This document shows, piece after piece, positions 1-11,244 of a stretch of 64,000 nt of DNA. The stretch is from Nephrocerus scutellatus. Lineage: Eukaryota > Arthropoda > Insecta > Diptera > Pipunculidae. The translations under genes were made by a program, and so were the position numbers. A model generated the notes under the pieces. That model ran no database searches and was not told the origin of the DNA. It saw nothing but the letters and a program-made list of their open reading frames with translations. The stretch covers positions 7,115,001 through 7,179,000 of the forward strand of contig OX352764.1 in the NCBI GenBank assembly GCA_947095585.1, written 5' to 3'. Within the stretch, counting starts at the first letter, position 1. The number at the start of each line of letters is the position of its first letter.

Positions 1-1264
1 ACACTATTTATACTTAACGACAATCACGACAACTCTTCTTCAATCTGGCCAAATTTAATGATAAGTTCATTGTAGGCATTGTAATTGGCAACTGCAATGT
101 TAAATCTTTCAAAATAAGAGCTTGTGGCTCTGAGCATGTCTCAATTTTCTTTATAGACCTTTTACACGGGTAAGCACCCAGGAGATAAATCGAACTTATA
201 ACTTCTCAATCAATCAATATTTCCATCTAAACTCAGACTTACACACGCTACGCGATATAACCCGCAAACATGTGTACAACTATGTGCATATGATTGCACT
301 TCCCATTTAATTCTTTGACTTCACTTCGACTACTCTTGCGCACTTTATTAACTATAACCGCTGGTTACGGAATAATAGCACCATCGGATCAGAAACGTGC
401 GCATGCCAGCTTAATTAACGACCAAAGGCGGTTCACGGGATGAATAATGATGCAAAGTGACGTGGAGAGGAGAAGATAGGAAAGGAAAGTGCCAATTTCC
501 ACACCAAGCGCATGCAGAAGTTTCTCACTCAGTAGAGTGTGCGCATACGCTCAACGTTACATTGGAGAAGGAAATTCGAACAAACGATCAAGGAAAATAA
601 CGACCGCCTTAGGCCAGGCGATCCTTGAGGAGATGCGCATCATGCAAATGCAAAATAATGGAGCACTCAAGAAAAATGTAAATAATCTCCTCGATTATGA
701 AATCCAATCGATCCCATTAATAAGGAAATTCTCGCTGCTTCCAAGAGTGGCATGAGCATTTTGGCCATAATTCAGAGGCATCCATCCACTCGTACGCACA
801 TTATGTGTCCCGTGCCTTTGCTTCTTTATATTGCGAATATGTGCGGTGCGAAGTCAACCTGCGCTTCTCGCATCATAATTGGAAATTTATTTTCTTAGAG
901 ATATAATCATCGGGAGGATCGCCCATATCAGATCATCAGTAGAAAAGCAAAAAAAAAAAAGATCTGTCGATAAAATTCATTTTAGCGGATGAAGATGAAT
1001 CGATCGACCGATCGCAATGATCCTATTCTGAATAGTCCTGAGCTTATCTATACCACCATGTCGGTGAACTATGAGCGAAGCAGTTTCCTACAATTCAAAA
1101 GATCACTTTAAACGATCATTTATGTCAGAATCGATAAATTTCGAATAAAAATCTACCCACTGGGCCTTGAATCCAAGCTGTCAGAATGTTTTCCTTTGAT
1201 TCAAATTTAGATCGATGGCTTTTCTGGATTATAAATTTTATCGAAAGTAATTTGCACTTTTATT
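1..1264. other. no supported gene
   Basis: I see no recognisable gene here. An 88-codon open frame at 489-755 (+) has no family resemblance, signal peptide or convincing splice sites, so I do not call it. An A-run lies near 949-960. Confidence 0.5.
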
Positions 1265-1446
1265 ACACTTGAAGAGTGCAGTTTTTAAGGAGCTACCCCT
1301 AATTAACAGACGGTACACTTGAAGAGTTTTTTAAGGATCTTCATAAATAACAGACAGGTACCTTGAAGAGTTTTTTTAGGGATCTTCATAAATAACAGAC
1401 AGGTACCTTGAAGAGTTTTTTTTAGGATCTTTGGGTAATTAACAGA
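1265..1446. repeat. tandem repeat, about 48 bp x 4
   Basis: Four head-to-tail units each begin with a form of ACACTTGAAGAGT or ACCTTGAAGAGT. They run through a T-run, GGATCTTCATAAATAACAGA and a GGTAC-like junction. The middle units are closest to each other and the first and last have diverged, which is the usual pattern of an unequal-exchange minisatellite. No coding content. Confidence 0.75.
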
Positions 1447-1511
1447 CCAATGAATCCACGCAAGCAGGCCGCAAAAATCCAATTGATCTTCACGGTAATT
1501 CCAGTTTATTT

Positions 1512-2014
1512 CACATTCGTGTATCGTGCAAGGTAATCACGGTGACTAAGTATGACGTAAAAATAAATTTCCCTTCCTAATCCGACAATAAAAACTTCCT
1601 ATTTATCTAAGTGACATTGAAAGGTTTATTACAGCAGTGTAGACGGATTTTATATTCCTCTGCATCCTGATGGCTGCGGGTCACCTTCAATAAAGCAATT
1701 CACATAAATCACCGCATGGCAATCAATTAATTGCGGTCATAAGTTTTTAAGGTCTTTATCATCGACATTTTGGTAGTACACAGATTTAACCCTTTTTTGT
1801 GGAATTTTTCATCTATTCGCATTGATGGTATTCTTGATGCTAACCAGGATATTGCCCGTCTGCGGTGGAGTGGCGAGCACATAGCATTCAACTTCTAGAT
1901 AAGAAACACAGATTTGTGCTATGGCGGCGATGAAGAGCTTCAATGGCACGGAGCCGTACCGCAAATAGATTTTCGATTCTTATAATACTCGTCCGTCCTA
2001 AGCTGCTGACTCTC
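1512..2014 (-). pseudogene. repeat unit carrying a broken peptide frame (copy 1)
   Basis: This segment is closely similar to 5829-6167. On the - strand it carries a frame ending in KDLKNL-stop, with a hydrophobic stretch (LFIAAIAQICVSYL) and the tail motif VYYQNVDDKDLKNL. In this copy the frame is broken by TAA upstream of the hydrophobic stretch and by TGA where copy 2 reads Gly (AGA-GGA versus AGA-TGA). It keeps about 165 bp near 1556-1720 that copy 2 lacks. Both copies end at the same sequence, GCTGACTCTC. I do not recognise the protein family. It may be the last exon of a gene carried by a mobile element or retroposed. Confidence 0.6.
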
Positions 2015-2070
2015 GCAGCATGCCACAAATCTAAATTCCAATGTACGCCAGTATGCAAAAGGAATTCGTA

Positions 2071-2415
2071 ATGAGGATAATAACCAGGAGCATACTATGC
2101 GGTGGGCTCGTCTTATTCAATCTTCGCTTGCAATCGCATTCTTCATTGTATCCCAACATTACAGATACGGAGAAGCAGCAGCCGGATGTGTTGCGTACCC
2201 AATATGATATTCTAGAGAGCAAATACTTGGCGGACGGTAAAATGCGATTTTCTTTTTCCGATGGACGGTCAGGAGATGTGTGTGTGTGTGTGTGTGAGTT
2301 CGTGTTGTCATCGTCTTATCCTTGGACCCATTATTTATTTGCAGGACATAATTCTTTCTGCATCTTCTTGTCGACGGTAAAGGAGTTGGTGGCGGCTTTA
2401 TCTCATTTGATTTAG
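2071..2415 (+). CDS. candidate secreted ORF, unrecognised
   Basis: An open frame starts at ATG 2071. The first ~22 residues are basic then hydrophobic (RIITRSILCGGLVLFN), compatible with a signal peptide, followed by a polar stretch containing DTEKQQPDVLRTQYDILESK. A (TG)n microsatellite at about 2277-2297 makes the rest look non-coding, so a real exon would have to end before it. GGACG|GTAAAA near 2236 and GGACG|GTCAGG near 2267 are possible but unproven donors. I recognise no family and no partner exon. It could be chance. Confidence 0.2.
   Translation: MRIITRSILCGGLVLFNLRLQSHSSLYPNITDTEKQQPDVLRTQYDILESKYLADGKMRFSFSDGRSGDVCVCVCEFVLSSSYPWTHYLFAGHNSFCIFLSTVKELVAALSHLI
2277..2297. repeat. (TG)n microsatellite
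   Basis: An uninterrupted TG dinucleotide run of about ten units. A second, shorter TG run is at about 8574-8590. Confidence 0.9.
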
Positions 2416-3029
2416 GAAGAGCGATACCGAGGGAGTACAAATTGCTTCTGTACGCGTTTCAACTGAGAATGTGAGGAGAATGTATGCGGCACAAGCACAC
2501 ACGAATCGGACACGTTTTACGACAAAGGCAGCCGCACTCGTATATTTGTCCGCTGACATATATTGCATCTCAACGAGGTAACATAAAGTTATGGGTTTTA
2601 AAGTATGGGTGGGTAGGTAGTCAGGGAGTAGGAAACACCGGCAACGATTCCAATTGGTAGATCTACATAAACATTATTATTTTTCCAGTTCTCTGTTTGA
2701 TTTGACTTAATGGAGAAATTACAGTTTTCTTTTTAAAGAAAAGTCTGTCTAACTTTGGCTTCAACGTCCTAAATCGAGAGCACAGTATTTTCTGTCCCAT
2801 AGAATATTTATCCTTCCTCTAACAAATGGCGGTGATTTTTCAACTCAATGGTGATACAAATCTACAATGAATTTGTCAAAAAGATAAAACGAACGAAAAG
2901 GACGAACAAATTTCAGGTTCCAACTAACAATGATTCTACTCCGGGTAGGTATTAAGTTTTTATTTTGAAATATTCTGCTCGAGTGTAAAGTCAGCAATCA
3001 GATTACCCTTTTTGTTTTTGTAGTATGTG
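2416..3029. other. no supported gene
   Basis: Non-coding sequence between the candidate ORF and the RTE remnant. I see no conserved frame or structured element. Confidence 0.5.
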
Positions 3030-3900
3030 CAACGCGGTGAAAATTGTGTCATACCGACGACTCTTTGGTAGAACTTCCGCGCCTGGTGCAATTCTAGCTC
3101 TCTGTACTGTTCTAGTTCACGAACGAGATTCTTCTCCAGGCCTTCGTTCTTGCGCCGATGGACTGTTTTTTCACAATCTTCTGAGCTCTTTATATTCTTC
3201 TTTGCGTGCCCGCGTTTTATAAGATTGTTGCATTGCTAGGTACGCAACATTCTTACGTTCAGTCGCTAGCTTATATTCGTCGTCATCCAACCAGTCGTTC
3301 CGATCTATACGACTACTGCCTAAGATGGAGTCTGCAGTACTAACGAAGGTTGCGAGTGGCTCCATTACGAGATATCCAGGTGGCTTTGTGGATTTTTACG
3401 CGCAAACCTTGTACTCGCAACGACCGAATTATTGCTTGCTGCCATCTCTATGACTCGTTGTCCATTGTCAGTAGTGTTCTTGTGCAAGCTATGGGTGCCA
3501 ATGTACTGCCTGAATACTGGCTCCCTACCTATTTTGGCATTCATATCCCCCAGAATGATTTCTACGTCATTCTGAGGGCTGGCATGGAGTTCCCGTTTGA
3601 CTGATTAAAAGAATTCTTCTTTTCATCATCTGGGGAATCCTTCATTCATAGGTGCGTTTATGAGGCTTATGTTTTTAAATCTGCCCCGCACGCGAAGTGT
3701 GCATAGCCGTTCATTTATTGCTTTAAAGTTGATAACGGTCGGTTTCATTCTTTTGCTGAATAGAAAACCAACTCAAGCAGATGATGTCTTGCATAACACC
3801 TGTAATATATGCCATACTCTGATTTTTGTAAGACACCATCGCATCACAACGAACGCGAATGGCCGACTAATTGCCGGATGTATTTCATCCGCATAAGTAA
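3030..3900 (-). mobile_element. RTE-type non-LTR retrotransposon remnant, endonuclease part (copy A)
   Basis: The - strand, read across broken frames, gives the apurinic-endonuclease domain of an RTE/BovB-type ORF. It includes the INVHAP-like segment (about 3650-3690), the GDMNAKIGREPVF motif (about 3520-3560), HSLH..T.DNGQRVIEMAA and then ARKN. A segment is missing after that. The linker NDWLDDDEYKLATERKNVAY follows at about 3220-3310. It aligns along most of its length with copy B at 9530-10560. Frameshifts, stops and the deletion make it inactive. Confidence 0.75.
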
Positions 3901-5039
3901 CAATTTGCATTCATTTCATAACAGTTCTAGTTGGAGCAAGTAATTTTCTTGTGTGGCCTGGAGGAATTAGCATCCACGTTATAATATACCAATTCATTTG
4001 GGTGTAACCATCCTTATCCATCGCTAGCCATGTGCCCCGTATGTTAATGTATGTGAGGAGTAATGCAGTCGAGTTCCTTACTCCTCTGCAATACGTAGCT
4101 GAGTGCCTTTTGCTGTTTGTTTTTCTCGCTATCTGGATATCTGTTCACCCTTGAAGTTTCTCTCTAAAACGTTGAACATCTTTTCGGCTTCTTTCTTTTA
4201 TATTCCCATTGATGCACTCGGAACCGACCAGCACATCGCATTAAAACCACCCTCTTGGAACTTTCCATTACCACTCAATCGCCACGGCTAATTGAACCTA
4301 GATTCTAATAATACATTTTTGAAGCATAACCAATGATTGAATTCGGAAACACAATAAATATTTCAGAAGATCCAATAATTCGGATTGAAATTTACATCGT
4401 TAATTCGAACGGAGATAAATGCTCTGTGCGGATGTTTGTTTCCAATAAATTCATCTGCGCTCACTAACGTGGATGAAGGTTAATTCCTTGCCGTTTCGTT
4501 CTGATTGTAATAAAACAAAAATACATCTTAGCTGTACATTCAATAAATAACAATGAGTTTATTTTACTACTCGTATTTATTGATCTCGATATAGATTTCA
4601 ATGAAACTTTTATGTTATTGGAAGTTTCCATGTATGCTCTGCTGGTTCTGATTGTAAAAATGCTGCTGAATCGAGTTAATAAAGTTAAATGAATTCATCA
4701 ATTTATTTATAGGTAAGTATTTTTAGATTTACGCTTACTGACTCATCTCATCTGTCTTTGGAATATATAACTTTCGTGGAAATTTCACATGATTTATTCA
4801 TCAGTGAGAACTTTTCCTGTCCAATGCTGTGAAGTAAAATCTGCATTATACTGTATTAACAAAAATTTTCCATCTTACTCCTTTGGAAAACTCAAAAACA
4901 AGGAATAATGGTTACAAAATTTAATTTAATTTTAATTTTTAATTTTTTTTTAATCTTTAATTTAATGTAGCACTGATTTAAATGCCACGGTTATCTATTA
5001 CAATATTAATAATAAAAATATGTCGCGAAGGACCGTTAT
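3901..5039. other. AT-rich stretch without a supported gene
   Basis: No coding signal recognised. The part from 4910 to 4970 is almost pure A/T, dominated by TTTAAT runs. Confidence 0.5.
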
Positions 5040-5284
5040 GGTCCAAGAACTAGCTTATTCGTGTTGTGCGTATTATATTTTTGGACACAAATGAAAGTTT
5101 CCTACAATTTATTGCCGTTTCAGAAAAGCGAGAAGCTTAAGAAGGTTTCCGTGACAAGTTATTATTATCGTACGTTTGCCAGACATTCACAATAGGCAAA
5201 ATAATTACTTTTGGTGTTTCTGGGATTTAAAAATCGAACTTACTGCTCAGAAGTCCAACGCACTTACCATTAGAGCCACGACAC
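5040..5284 (-). mobile_element. tRNA-derived SINE (copy 1)
   Basis: On the - strand this begins with a tRNA-like head (GTGGCTCTAATGGTAAGTGCG, A-box-like, then TTGGACTTCTGAGCA). The B box is degraded, but AATCCCAGAAACACCAAAAG is kept. The body ends in AATATAATACGCACAACACGAA and a copy of the AAGCTAG...GGACC tail. Head, body and tail match the copies at 17923, 18834 and 25011. Confidence 0.75.
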
Positions 5285-5649
5285 ACACGACACCATTACA
5301 GCCACGACACCCACGATCACAAACATCATTCTTATTGGTATGAAGGATTTGAGCTCTTCCAGGAATAAATCTGACCCAAGGGAAATAGATGGTAGGATTT
5401 CAGCTGTAAAGATGCCTAGGATTTGGATTAGAGGGGTATGCTTTCGGTTTATTAAAGCAAATCTTATTGAGGAATACTGAACTAAACTTACACGAGCCAG
5501 AAATGATTGCAATGCCCATGGCAATGCAAGTCGAATTCGCTTTTGACGTTGGAAAGTGGGTAAAAAAGTGATCGCAAGATTTCACCAGTCACCGACTCAC
5601 AGACAGACTGAGACACGCATTCCGACGCGAAAAAAAAATTAAAAATTTA
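5285..5649. other. no supported gene; end of a dispersed repeat
   Basis: At about 5548-5640 there is an AAGTGGGTAAAAAAGTGATCGC stretch followed by ACAGACAGACTGAG. It resembles the terminal part of the repeat family at 36860-37075 and 52200-52475. Otherwise nothing is recognised. Confidence 0.5.
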
Positions 5650-6300
5650 TGGCGACCCTCAAAAGACCCCAAAAAGACCCCTAAACCCCCACAAGACCAC
5701 ATCAAGACCCCTCAAGATCCTCTAAGGACCCTTCAAGACACTCCTCAAGACCACCTTAGGAACCGCTTTAGACCACTTTCAGACTCCATCAAGATCACCT
5801 TAAGACCCCCTCAAGACCCTTTTCAAAACACATTCTTGTATCGTGCAAGGTAATCAAGGTGACTATGTATGGCAATCAATTAATTGCGGTCATAAGTTTT
5901 TAAGGTCTTTATCATCGACATTTTGGTAGTACACAGATTTAACCCTTTTTTGTGGATTTTTTCCTCTATTCGCATTGATGGTATTCTTGATGCTAACCAG
6001 CATATTGCCCGTCTGCGGTGGAGTGGCGAGCACATAGCATTCAACTTCTAGATAAGAAACACAGATTTGTGCTATGGCGGCGATGAAGAGCTTCAATGGC
6101 ACGGAGCCGTACCGCAAATAGATTTTCGATTCTTTTAATACTCGTCCGTCCTAAGCTGCTGACTCTCATCAAGACCTCACAAAAAACGCGTACAATCCCG
6201 TCAAGATCACCTTAAGACCCCTTCAAGTCCCCCTCAACACGCCCCTCAAAACCCCCTCAAGACCCTTCTCAAAACCCCATCCAGACCTCACAAAAAACGC
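5650..6300. repeat. degenerate CAAGACCC tandem array, interrupted
   Basis: Many imperfect units of about 11-13 bp (CTCAAGACCCC and variants) fill 5650-5828 and resume at 6168-6300. The intervening 5829-6167 is an unrelated inserted unit. The variation between units suggests an old array. Confidence 0.75.
5829..6167 (-). mobile_element. repeat unit with open hydrophobic-peptide frame (copy 2)
   Basis: Closely similar to 1512-2014 but missing about 165 bp internally. The deletion joins at an ATG shared by both flanks. The - strand frame is open for at least 75 codons (about 6117 to 5890), ending KDLKNL-stop. It includes the hydrophobic stretch LFIAAIAQICVSYL and the segment YVLATPPQTGNML. No in-frame ATG is seen upstream of the hydrophobic stretch. 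The frame is open back to a TTAG|GAC that could be a splice acceptor, so this looks like a last exon rather than a whole gene. The unit sits inside a tandem array, which shows it was inserted. Family unknown. Confidence 0.6.
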
Positions 6301-6499
6301 TCACGAAACTGTAAACTCACAGCATTAGAATGAACAAATTGTGACAGAATGACATGTAAACAGATAGAGGCAAGTTAATATAAAAGCATTTGCAATACAG
6401 CCTCGTCGTCATTTAAAATGACATTCCAGCTGTCAATCTGCTTGTTGCGAGTTTTTTATTTAGCTCCACGTCTCCAGATTGTGCTTTGCTTACGCCTAA

Positions 6500-7200
6500 A
6501 CCTGCGAGTATAAAATTCTCTTTAGGAGATATTCATATCTTACTCGATCAGTGATCTTAACATATATAAATCTTCTGGGCCAAATGATTTTCCCTATTAG
6601 TTCTGCAAATGTGTTCTTCACCACTAGCAATATCAATGTGTAAGCTTTTCCCATCTATTCTATTCTTCTGAACTCTTTCCGAGAAGTTGGAAAACAGACG
6701 AGCAGTTGGCTCCTTTGTTGTACCGACCCTTAAGCCCTTACGTTCTTACTTTTCAAGATCATGGAAACGTTGATCAATCGACTTTTGAAATATCTTGAAC
6801 CTCACGAAATTCCTAGTGACAGGCAGTGCGGATTCCGTGGACAACGTTTTAGCTTCGATTTGATGGCTTATCTCACCAAAGAGTCGAACCAATCCATTTA
6901 TCAATGTTATTTCACTTATTTTCAAGGCATTTCACAATAAGCTCTTCGGTTCAAAATGCGTGCTTATGGAGTCGATGAAAAACTGTTTCATGGGATTAGT
7001 GACTTTCTTTCGGATCGCGCAATACAAGTTGTTTTGGCCGGTTTCAAGTCACACCGCATGTATGCTGGAGTTCCACTAGGCTCTGTTTTGTCACCGAACC
7101 TTTTTCGAATTTCTATTAATGACGTTTTGTCTTGTAATTCTAATCCATGTCTTTCTATCGCTGTTTACTGCACTTTTAGCTTCTTATATAAGTTTTAGGA
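6500..7200 (+). mobile_element. Jockey/CR1-like non-LTR reverse transcriptase remnant
   Basis: Across frameshifts the + strand gives the RT segments YKSSGPND, ELFPRSWKT, SDRQCGFRGQR and then MRAYGVDEKLFHGISDFLSD. The motif GVPLGSVLSPNLFRISINDVLS follows at about 7068-7125. The YADD box is lost. Fragments of the same family are at 22440-22700 and 23165-23345. Inactive. Confidence 0.7.
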
Positions 7201-7369
7201 ACTTCCTCTTTTCATGTGGAGTACAAAAAATAACCCAATGCTGTCTCCTGTCATCCAAGCAAAATATAAACCTCCGGGCATCTTCCAAAGCCCGTCAACA
7301 CAAACGAGGTCAAAAATCGTCCGAAGAAATTTTCGCTAGAAACGACCAATGACTTCTTCATCCATATTC

Positions 7370-7840
7370 AGCACCATAGAGCAAGATTGCGTAATGTACG
7401 TCTTAGACAGGGTCATCTTAGTCGTCCGAAAGATAAGTTTCAATTGCCATTTTAGCCCAAAGTAGGAGTGATTCTTTGTTTTATTACTGAGCTGGTGTCG
7501 TTATCAGATATTACAACGGAGCCAAGGTAGACAAAGTCTCTAACTACCTTAAAGTTGCAACTGTCTATTGTAACGTTCAGTTAAATACTTCGGCATTGGG
7601 TGTCCATTCTTATTAACATCAAACACTTTGTCTTGTCCTCGTTAACGACCAGTTCCATTTCCATCGCTTCGGTCACAATACTTGTAAATGCTTTTGAGCC
7701 AAGAGTCCAGGTTTGCATTGAAGGTGAAAAACGAAAATATTACTCCTATCTCACGCTCTCGAAATAATTGAATTCTCCGAATCACATATTTACATAGAAT
7801 CGCACATAGTGTGCCAATTACTTCCTGCCTCCTTCGCATT
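7370..7840 (-). mobile_element. RTE-type RT C-terminal remnant
   Basis: On the - strand, across several stops, fragments such as LSNKTKNHSYFGLKWQL and EDKTKCLM can be read, next to a degenerate VYLGS-like segment (LCLPWLR). These match the region after the YADD box in RTE/BovB-type elements. Too broken for exact ends. Confidence 0.5.
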
Positions 7841-7844
7841 CAGT

Positions 7845-9069
7845 ATGCAAAAGTAACAGAACATCCTGACCACATATGCTGACACCATCTGGACGGATGT
7901 AAATTCTCCACTTGAATGATTAATCAACAGAACAGATTCTCATTCAATTTAGATTTCATTTCCTGAATCCTTTATTGTACTCTAGGACTGAAGCACATCT
8001 TCAACATCCAGCAGATGAGCGTACAGTTGCACAATAAAAGGAAATCCCATAGGATTTAACATGAACAACAAGGAAGAAAGAGGAAGAATTGGTTAACATG
8101 CGAAATGGAAATTTTTTCCTACATAAAGAAGAATTCACATTTTGCATGTCTGCCAATCGGTTCATCAGTGTGTGGGTGATGATGAAGATGAGTACTTACG
8201 AACGTGTAGCGGTTTTGTAACATCTGTCGGAACATCTCTCTCCAAATTAAAAATAAAAACCTCATTTTAAGATGTAGCGTAAATAATCTATGGCACCAAA
8301 ACCACTCGTATCTATGTTTCTGTTTGGAATTTAAAAACGAAAATCCTGCGTTCGATTTGTTTCTTATTTGAGGGACTGAAGAGACGGAATGATGTGGGTC
8401 TGCACAGACGTGTGGCACGTGGCGACATTGTTGTCTTTTATTCACGTGCATCCAAAGCAAATATTTGACTGGCGATTCGGCGAGCATCCTGATACTTTTA
8501 AAGCAGGAGGCGATTCTTCGCTTTGGCTGTGGCGTAGTAGTTGTCAATTTCAATGCACAGCCTCTTTAGAGTGAGTGTGTGTGTGTGTGTTATATTGTAT
8601 TGACGCTGTTTTTTGTGATTTTAATTGAAACTCGTCCTTCTTCGTCTTTTGCAAGGATTTTGCTGCCACTAAGCTGCTCGGAGTTTATTTTATGCGATTT
8701 GTTAAGCTTGTCATATTGTTGTTTAATAAACAAGCCACTGCAGGCTGAACATCATAGATCATACCTGCACAAGCCGTTATAGAGCGAGTTTCATCGCTTT
8801 GTTGGGTTTTACGAATTTTATCTCACATGAAGACATCATAACTTCAAGAACAAAAATTATGGAAGTTTTGCGTGACAATGTCTGTTGTCTGTCAATAGCA
8901 AGATAGTCGTATTGAGATAAGCAGGACTATTAATTATGTAAGATTGATTTGGTGTGTTGGTGTATAGAAAGTTTAACAACTCTGTGGGACTATAGAAGTC
9001 AACAATTTATTCCTTCGTGCAAAATATCAAAAAAATCCCATATTTACAAAAAATTTATTGACAAAAATT
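7845..9069. other. no supported gene
   Basis: Open frames on both strands around 8119-8782 are long for the composition but overlap each other and show no family features. A TG run lies at about 8574-8590. T5 at 9064-9068 on the complementary strand is the terminator of the tRNA that follows. Confidence 0.5.
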
Positions 9070-9141
9070 GTTTCCGCCCGGGATCGAACCGGGGGCCTTC
9101 CGCGTGTTAGGCGGATGTGATAACCACTACACCACGGAAAC
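9070..9141 (-). tRNA. tRNA-Val (AAC)
   Basis: The - strand folds as a complete 72-nt cloverleaf. The acceptor pairs GTTTCCG with CGGAAAC. The anticodon arm is TCCGC-CTAACAC-GCGGA with anticodon AAC. The T arm is CCCGG-TTCGATC-CCGGG. The B box GGTTCGATCCC is intact. AATTTTTG follows the 3' end as a pol III terminator. Identical in all 72 bases to 12345-12416. Confidence 0.96.
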
Positions 9142-9529
9142 ACTTAGTTGAACATCAGATAATTATGCACAAAGCAGAAACAGGTATTTGTGCAGCCCCA
9201 GATTCCATTAGCTTTCGATATGCAGATCATAAACAAGTTTCCGTATTGGTATGTATGTATACCGTAACGCCACTTGCACTTTCGTTCAACAAAAACAAAA
9301 GCGCACATCACGATGCCCGGCCAGCGCGGCGGTCAGATAAAAATAACTTAAGTGTATCGCGAGCTCGATCTTTTTCATCAGGCAACCTTGAACGGTTCAT
9401 TTTTATCAATGCTTTGCCTGTCTGCTCTAAGTGTGCGAAAAAATAAAAGAAAAGACCTCACAAATTGTTAGCATCTGTCTAAATGTTGTTGTTATTGTTG
9501 TCAATCCAGTAACGCTTATCAGCGGTTTA

Positions 9530-10560
9530 TATCTTCTGAGCTCTTTATATTAATCTTCGCGTGCTCGCTTTCTATGGGATTGTTGCATTGATCGGTACGC
9601 AACATTCTTACGTTTAGTCGCTAGCTTACATTCGTCATCGAATCAGTCGTTCCGATCTTTTCGACTACTGCCTAAGATGGAGTTAACAGTACAAATGACA
9701 GTATTCTTAAGAAGTGCCCATTTCTCTTCTACGCCTGACATCTCAGCCCCAGAACTTACTCTCCCTGAATTAAGTGCGAGTCCTATTGCTTAACCGTTGT
9801 TGTGCCTGGTCTCTTCGTTGCGAATGACAGCCGTGTTGACTCGAATCTAATTCGCGGATACAGTCATTCGTGATAATGCAATCCGCTCATGGAGCGCCAG
9901 ACCAACAAGATAGTAATCCAGGTCGACGTTGGCACCTCGGTACGTTCGTACCGTCATCAGGTTCGGCTTGGTTGCAAGTGGCTCCTTCAGGAGATACCCA
10001 GGTGTCTTTGTGGATATTTTTACGTACAAACCTTGTATTCGCAACGACCAAATTATTGATTGCTGCCATCTCTATGACTCGTTGTCCATTGTCATTTGTG
10101 TTATCGTGTAAGCTATGGGTGCTAATGTACTGCCTGAATACTGGCTCCCTACCTATTTTGGCATTCATATCCCCCAGAATGATTTTTACGTCATACTGAG
10201 GACAGGCGGGGATTTCCCGTTCGACTGATTCAGAGAATTCTTCTTTTTGATCATCTGGGGAATCCTCTGTAGGTGCGTGAACGTTTATAAGACTTATGTT
10301 TTTAAATCCGCCCCGAACGCGAAGGATGCACAGCCGTTCATTTATTGCTTTAAAGCCGATAACGGCTTCAATTTTTTTCTTTTACTGACTAGAAACCCCA
10401 CCCCGAGCGCATGATGGCTTGCATGACGGCTGGAATATATGCCATATTCTGATTTTTGTAAGATACCATTCCCCGTCCACCGCATCTCCTGGATTGCTGG
10501 TTTGTCTGGTATCGGCCAGCTTCTGTGCAGCTCGAGCTCTATACAGTGAGCGTACGTTCC
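9530..10560 (-). mobile_element. RTE-type non-LTR remnant, endonuclease part (copy B)
   Basis: Read on the - strand, the endonuclease begins with SWNVRSLYRARAAQKLADTR at about 10555-10490. It continues with a RINxRLCxLRxRG-like part, then NAKIGREPVFRQYI and HSLHDNTNDNGQRVIEMAA (about 10165-10080). After that come VANTRFVRKNIHKDTWVSP and a degraded IDH region. The 3' part down to 9530 matches the linker of copy A. One frame stays open for 93 codons (10168-9887), so this copy is better kept than copy A. Upstream sequence to about 10800 may be the element's 5' part. Confidence 0.8.
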
Positions 10561-10859
10561 ATGAGAAAATTCTTAAATCTTTTAGCCGTTTTCATTGCAG
10601 TGCCGTTCATCACGTTCAGTCACCGTTCATCAGTCTATCCGAGGCTGTTTTTGCGTTCCGTAATAAAGTTTTTTATGAGCGAGGTTATTGGCGAGGTTAT
10701 ATTGAAAAGACTAGTCCGATCATTCAGCTTTTCCTGTATTGGAGAAAAATTACCGGCAGCCACCACGTGGAGGTTTGATCGCACTTCCACCAGTCAGAGA
10801 TATTACGGCCACTTGCAATTCTAGAGCATTCTGTTTTATTCCCTCAATTCTGCTGAAGG

Positions 10860-11240
10860 CTGACGGTCTATGAGGGAATTCGGCATTCTAAATAAACTGA
10901 CACAACTATGAACGTTGACCATGAGCAATGTTATAAGCCAATTAAAAATATCCGGATTTCTATCAACATCTATAACCGTCTCCGACAAGGGGATGAACTA
11001 AACAGAATCCTCTTCAATTTGGCGTTGGAGAAAGTGATCCGAGACTCTGATGTAACGGCGAGAGTAACAATCCTCTACAAGTCCATTCAGATAGTGGCTT
11101 ACGCAGACGAAATTGACTTTGACGACAACTAGTGCAATCCTTAAACTATCTCGCGTCAACTATAGCAGCCCATAACAGCATGGAACCAGAAATACACACA
11201 CGGTTGCTTAAAGCCAACAAGGCTCAGTCCCACAGAGGAT
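10860..11240 (+). mobile_element. RTE-type reverse transcriptase fragment
   Basis: The + strand reads HEQCYKPIKNIRISINIYN, LRQGDELNRILFNLALEKVI, RDSDVTARVTILYKSIQIVAYADEIDF and then an AAHNSMEPEI tail piece after a stop. The catalytic box reads YADE instead of YADD. It points away from copy B (9530-10560, - strand), so the two were probably separate insertions or were inverted. Confidence 0.8.
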
Positions 11241-11244
11241 TCGA

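Noticed and set aside
8119..8574. 144-codon - strand frame overlapping + strand frames
   Set aside because: No conserved features. Overlapping open frames on both strands are typical of chance here.
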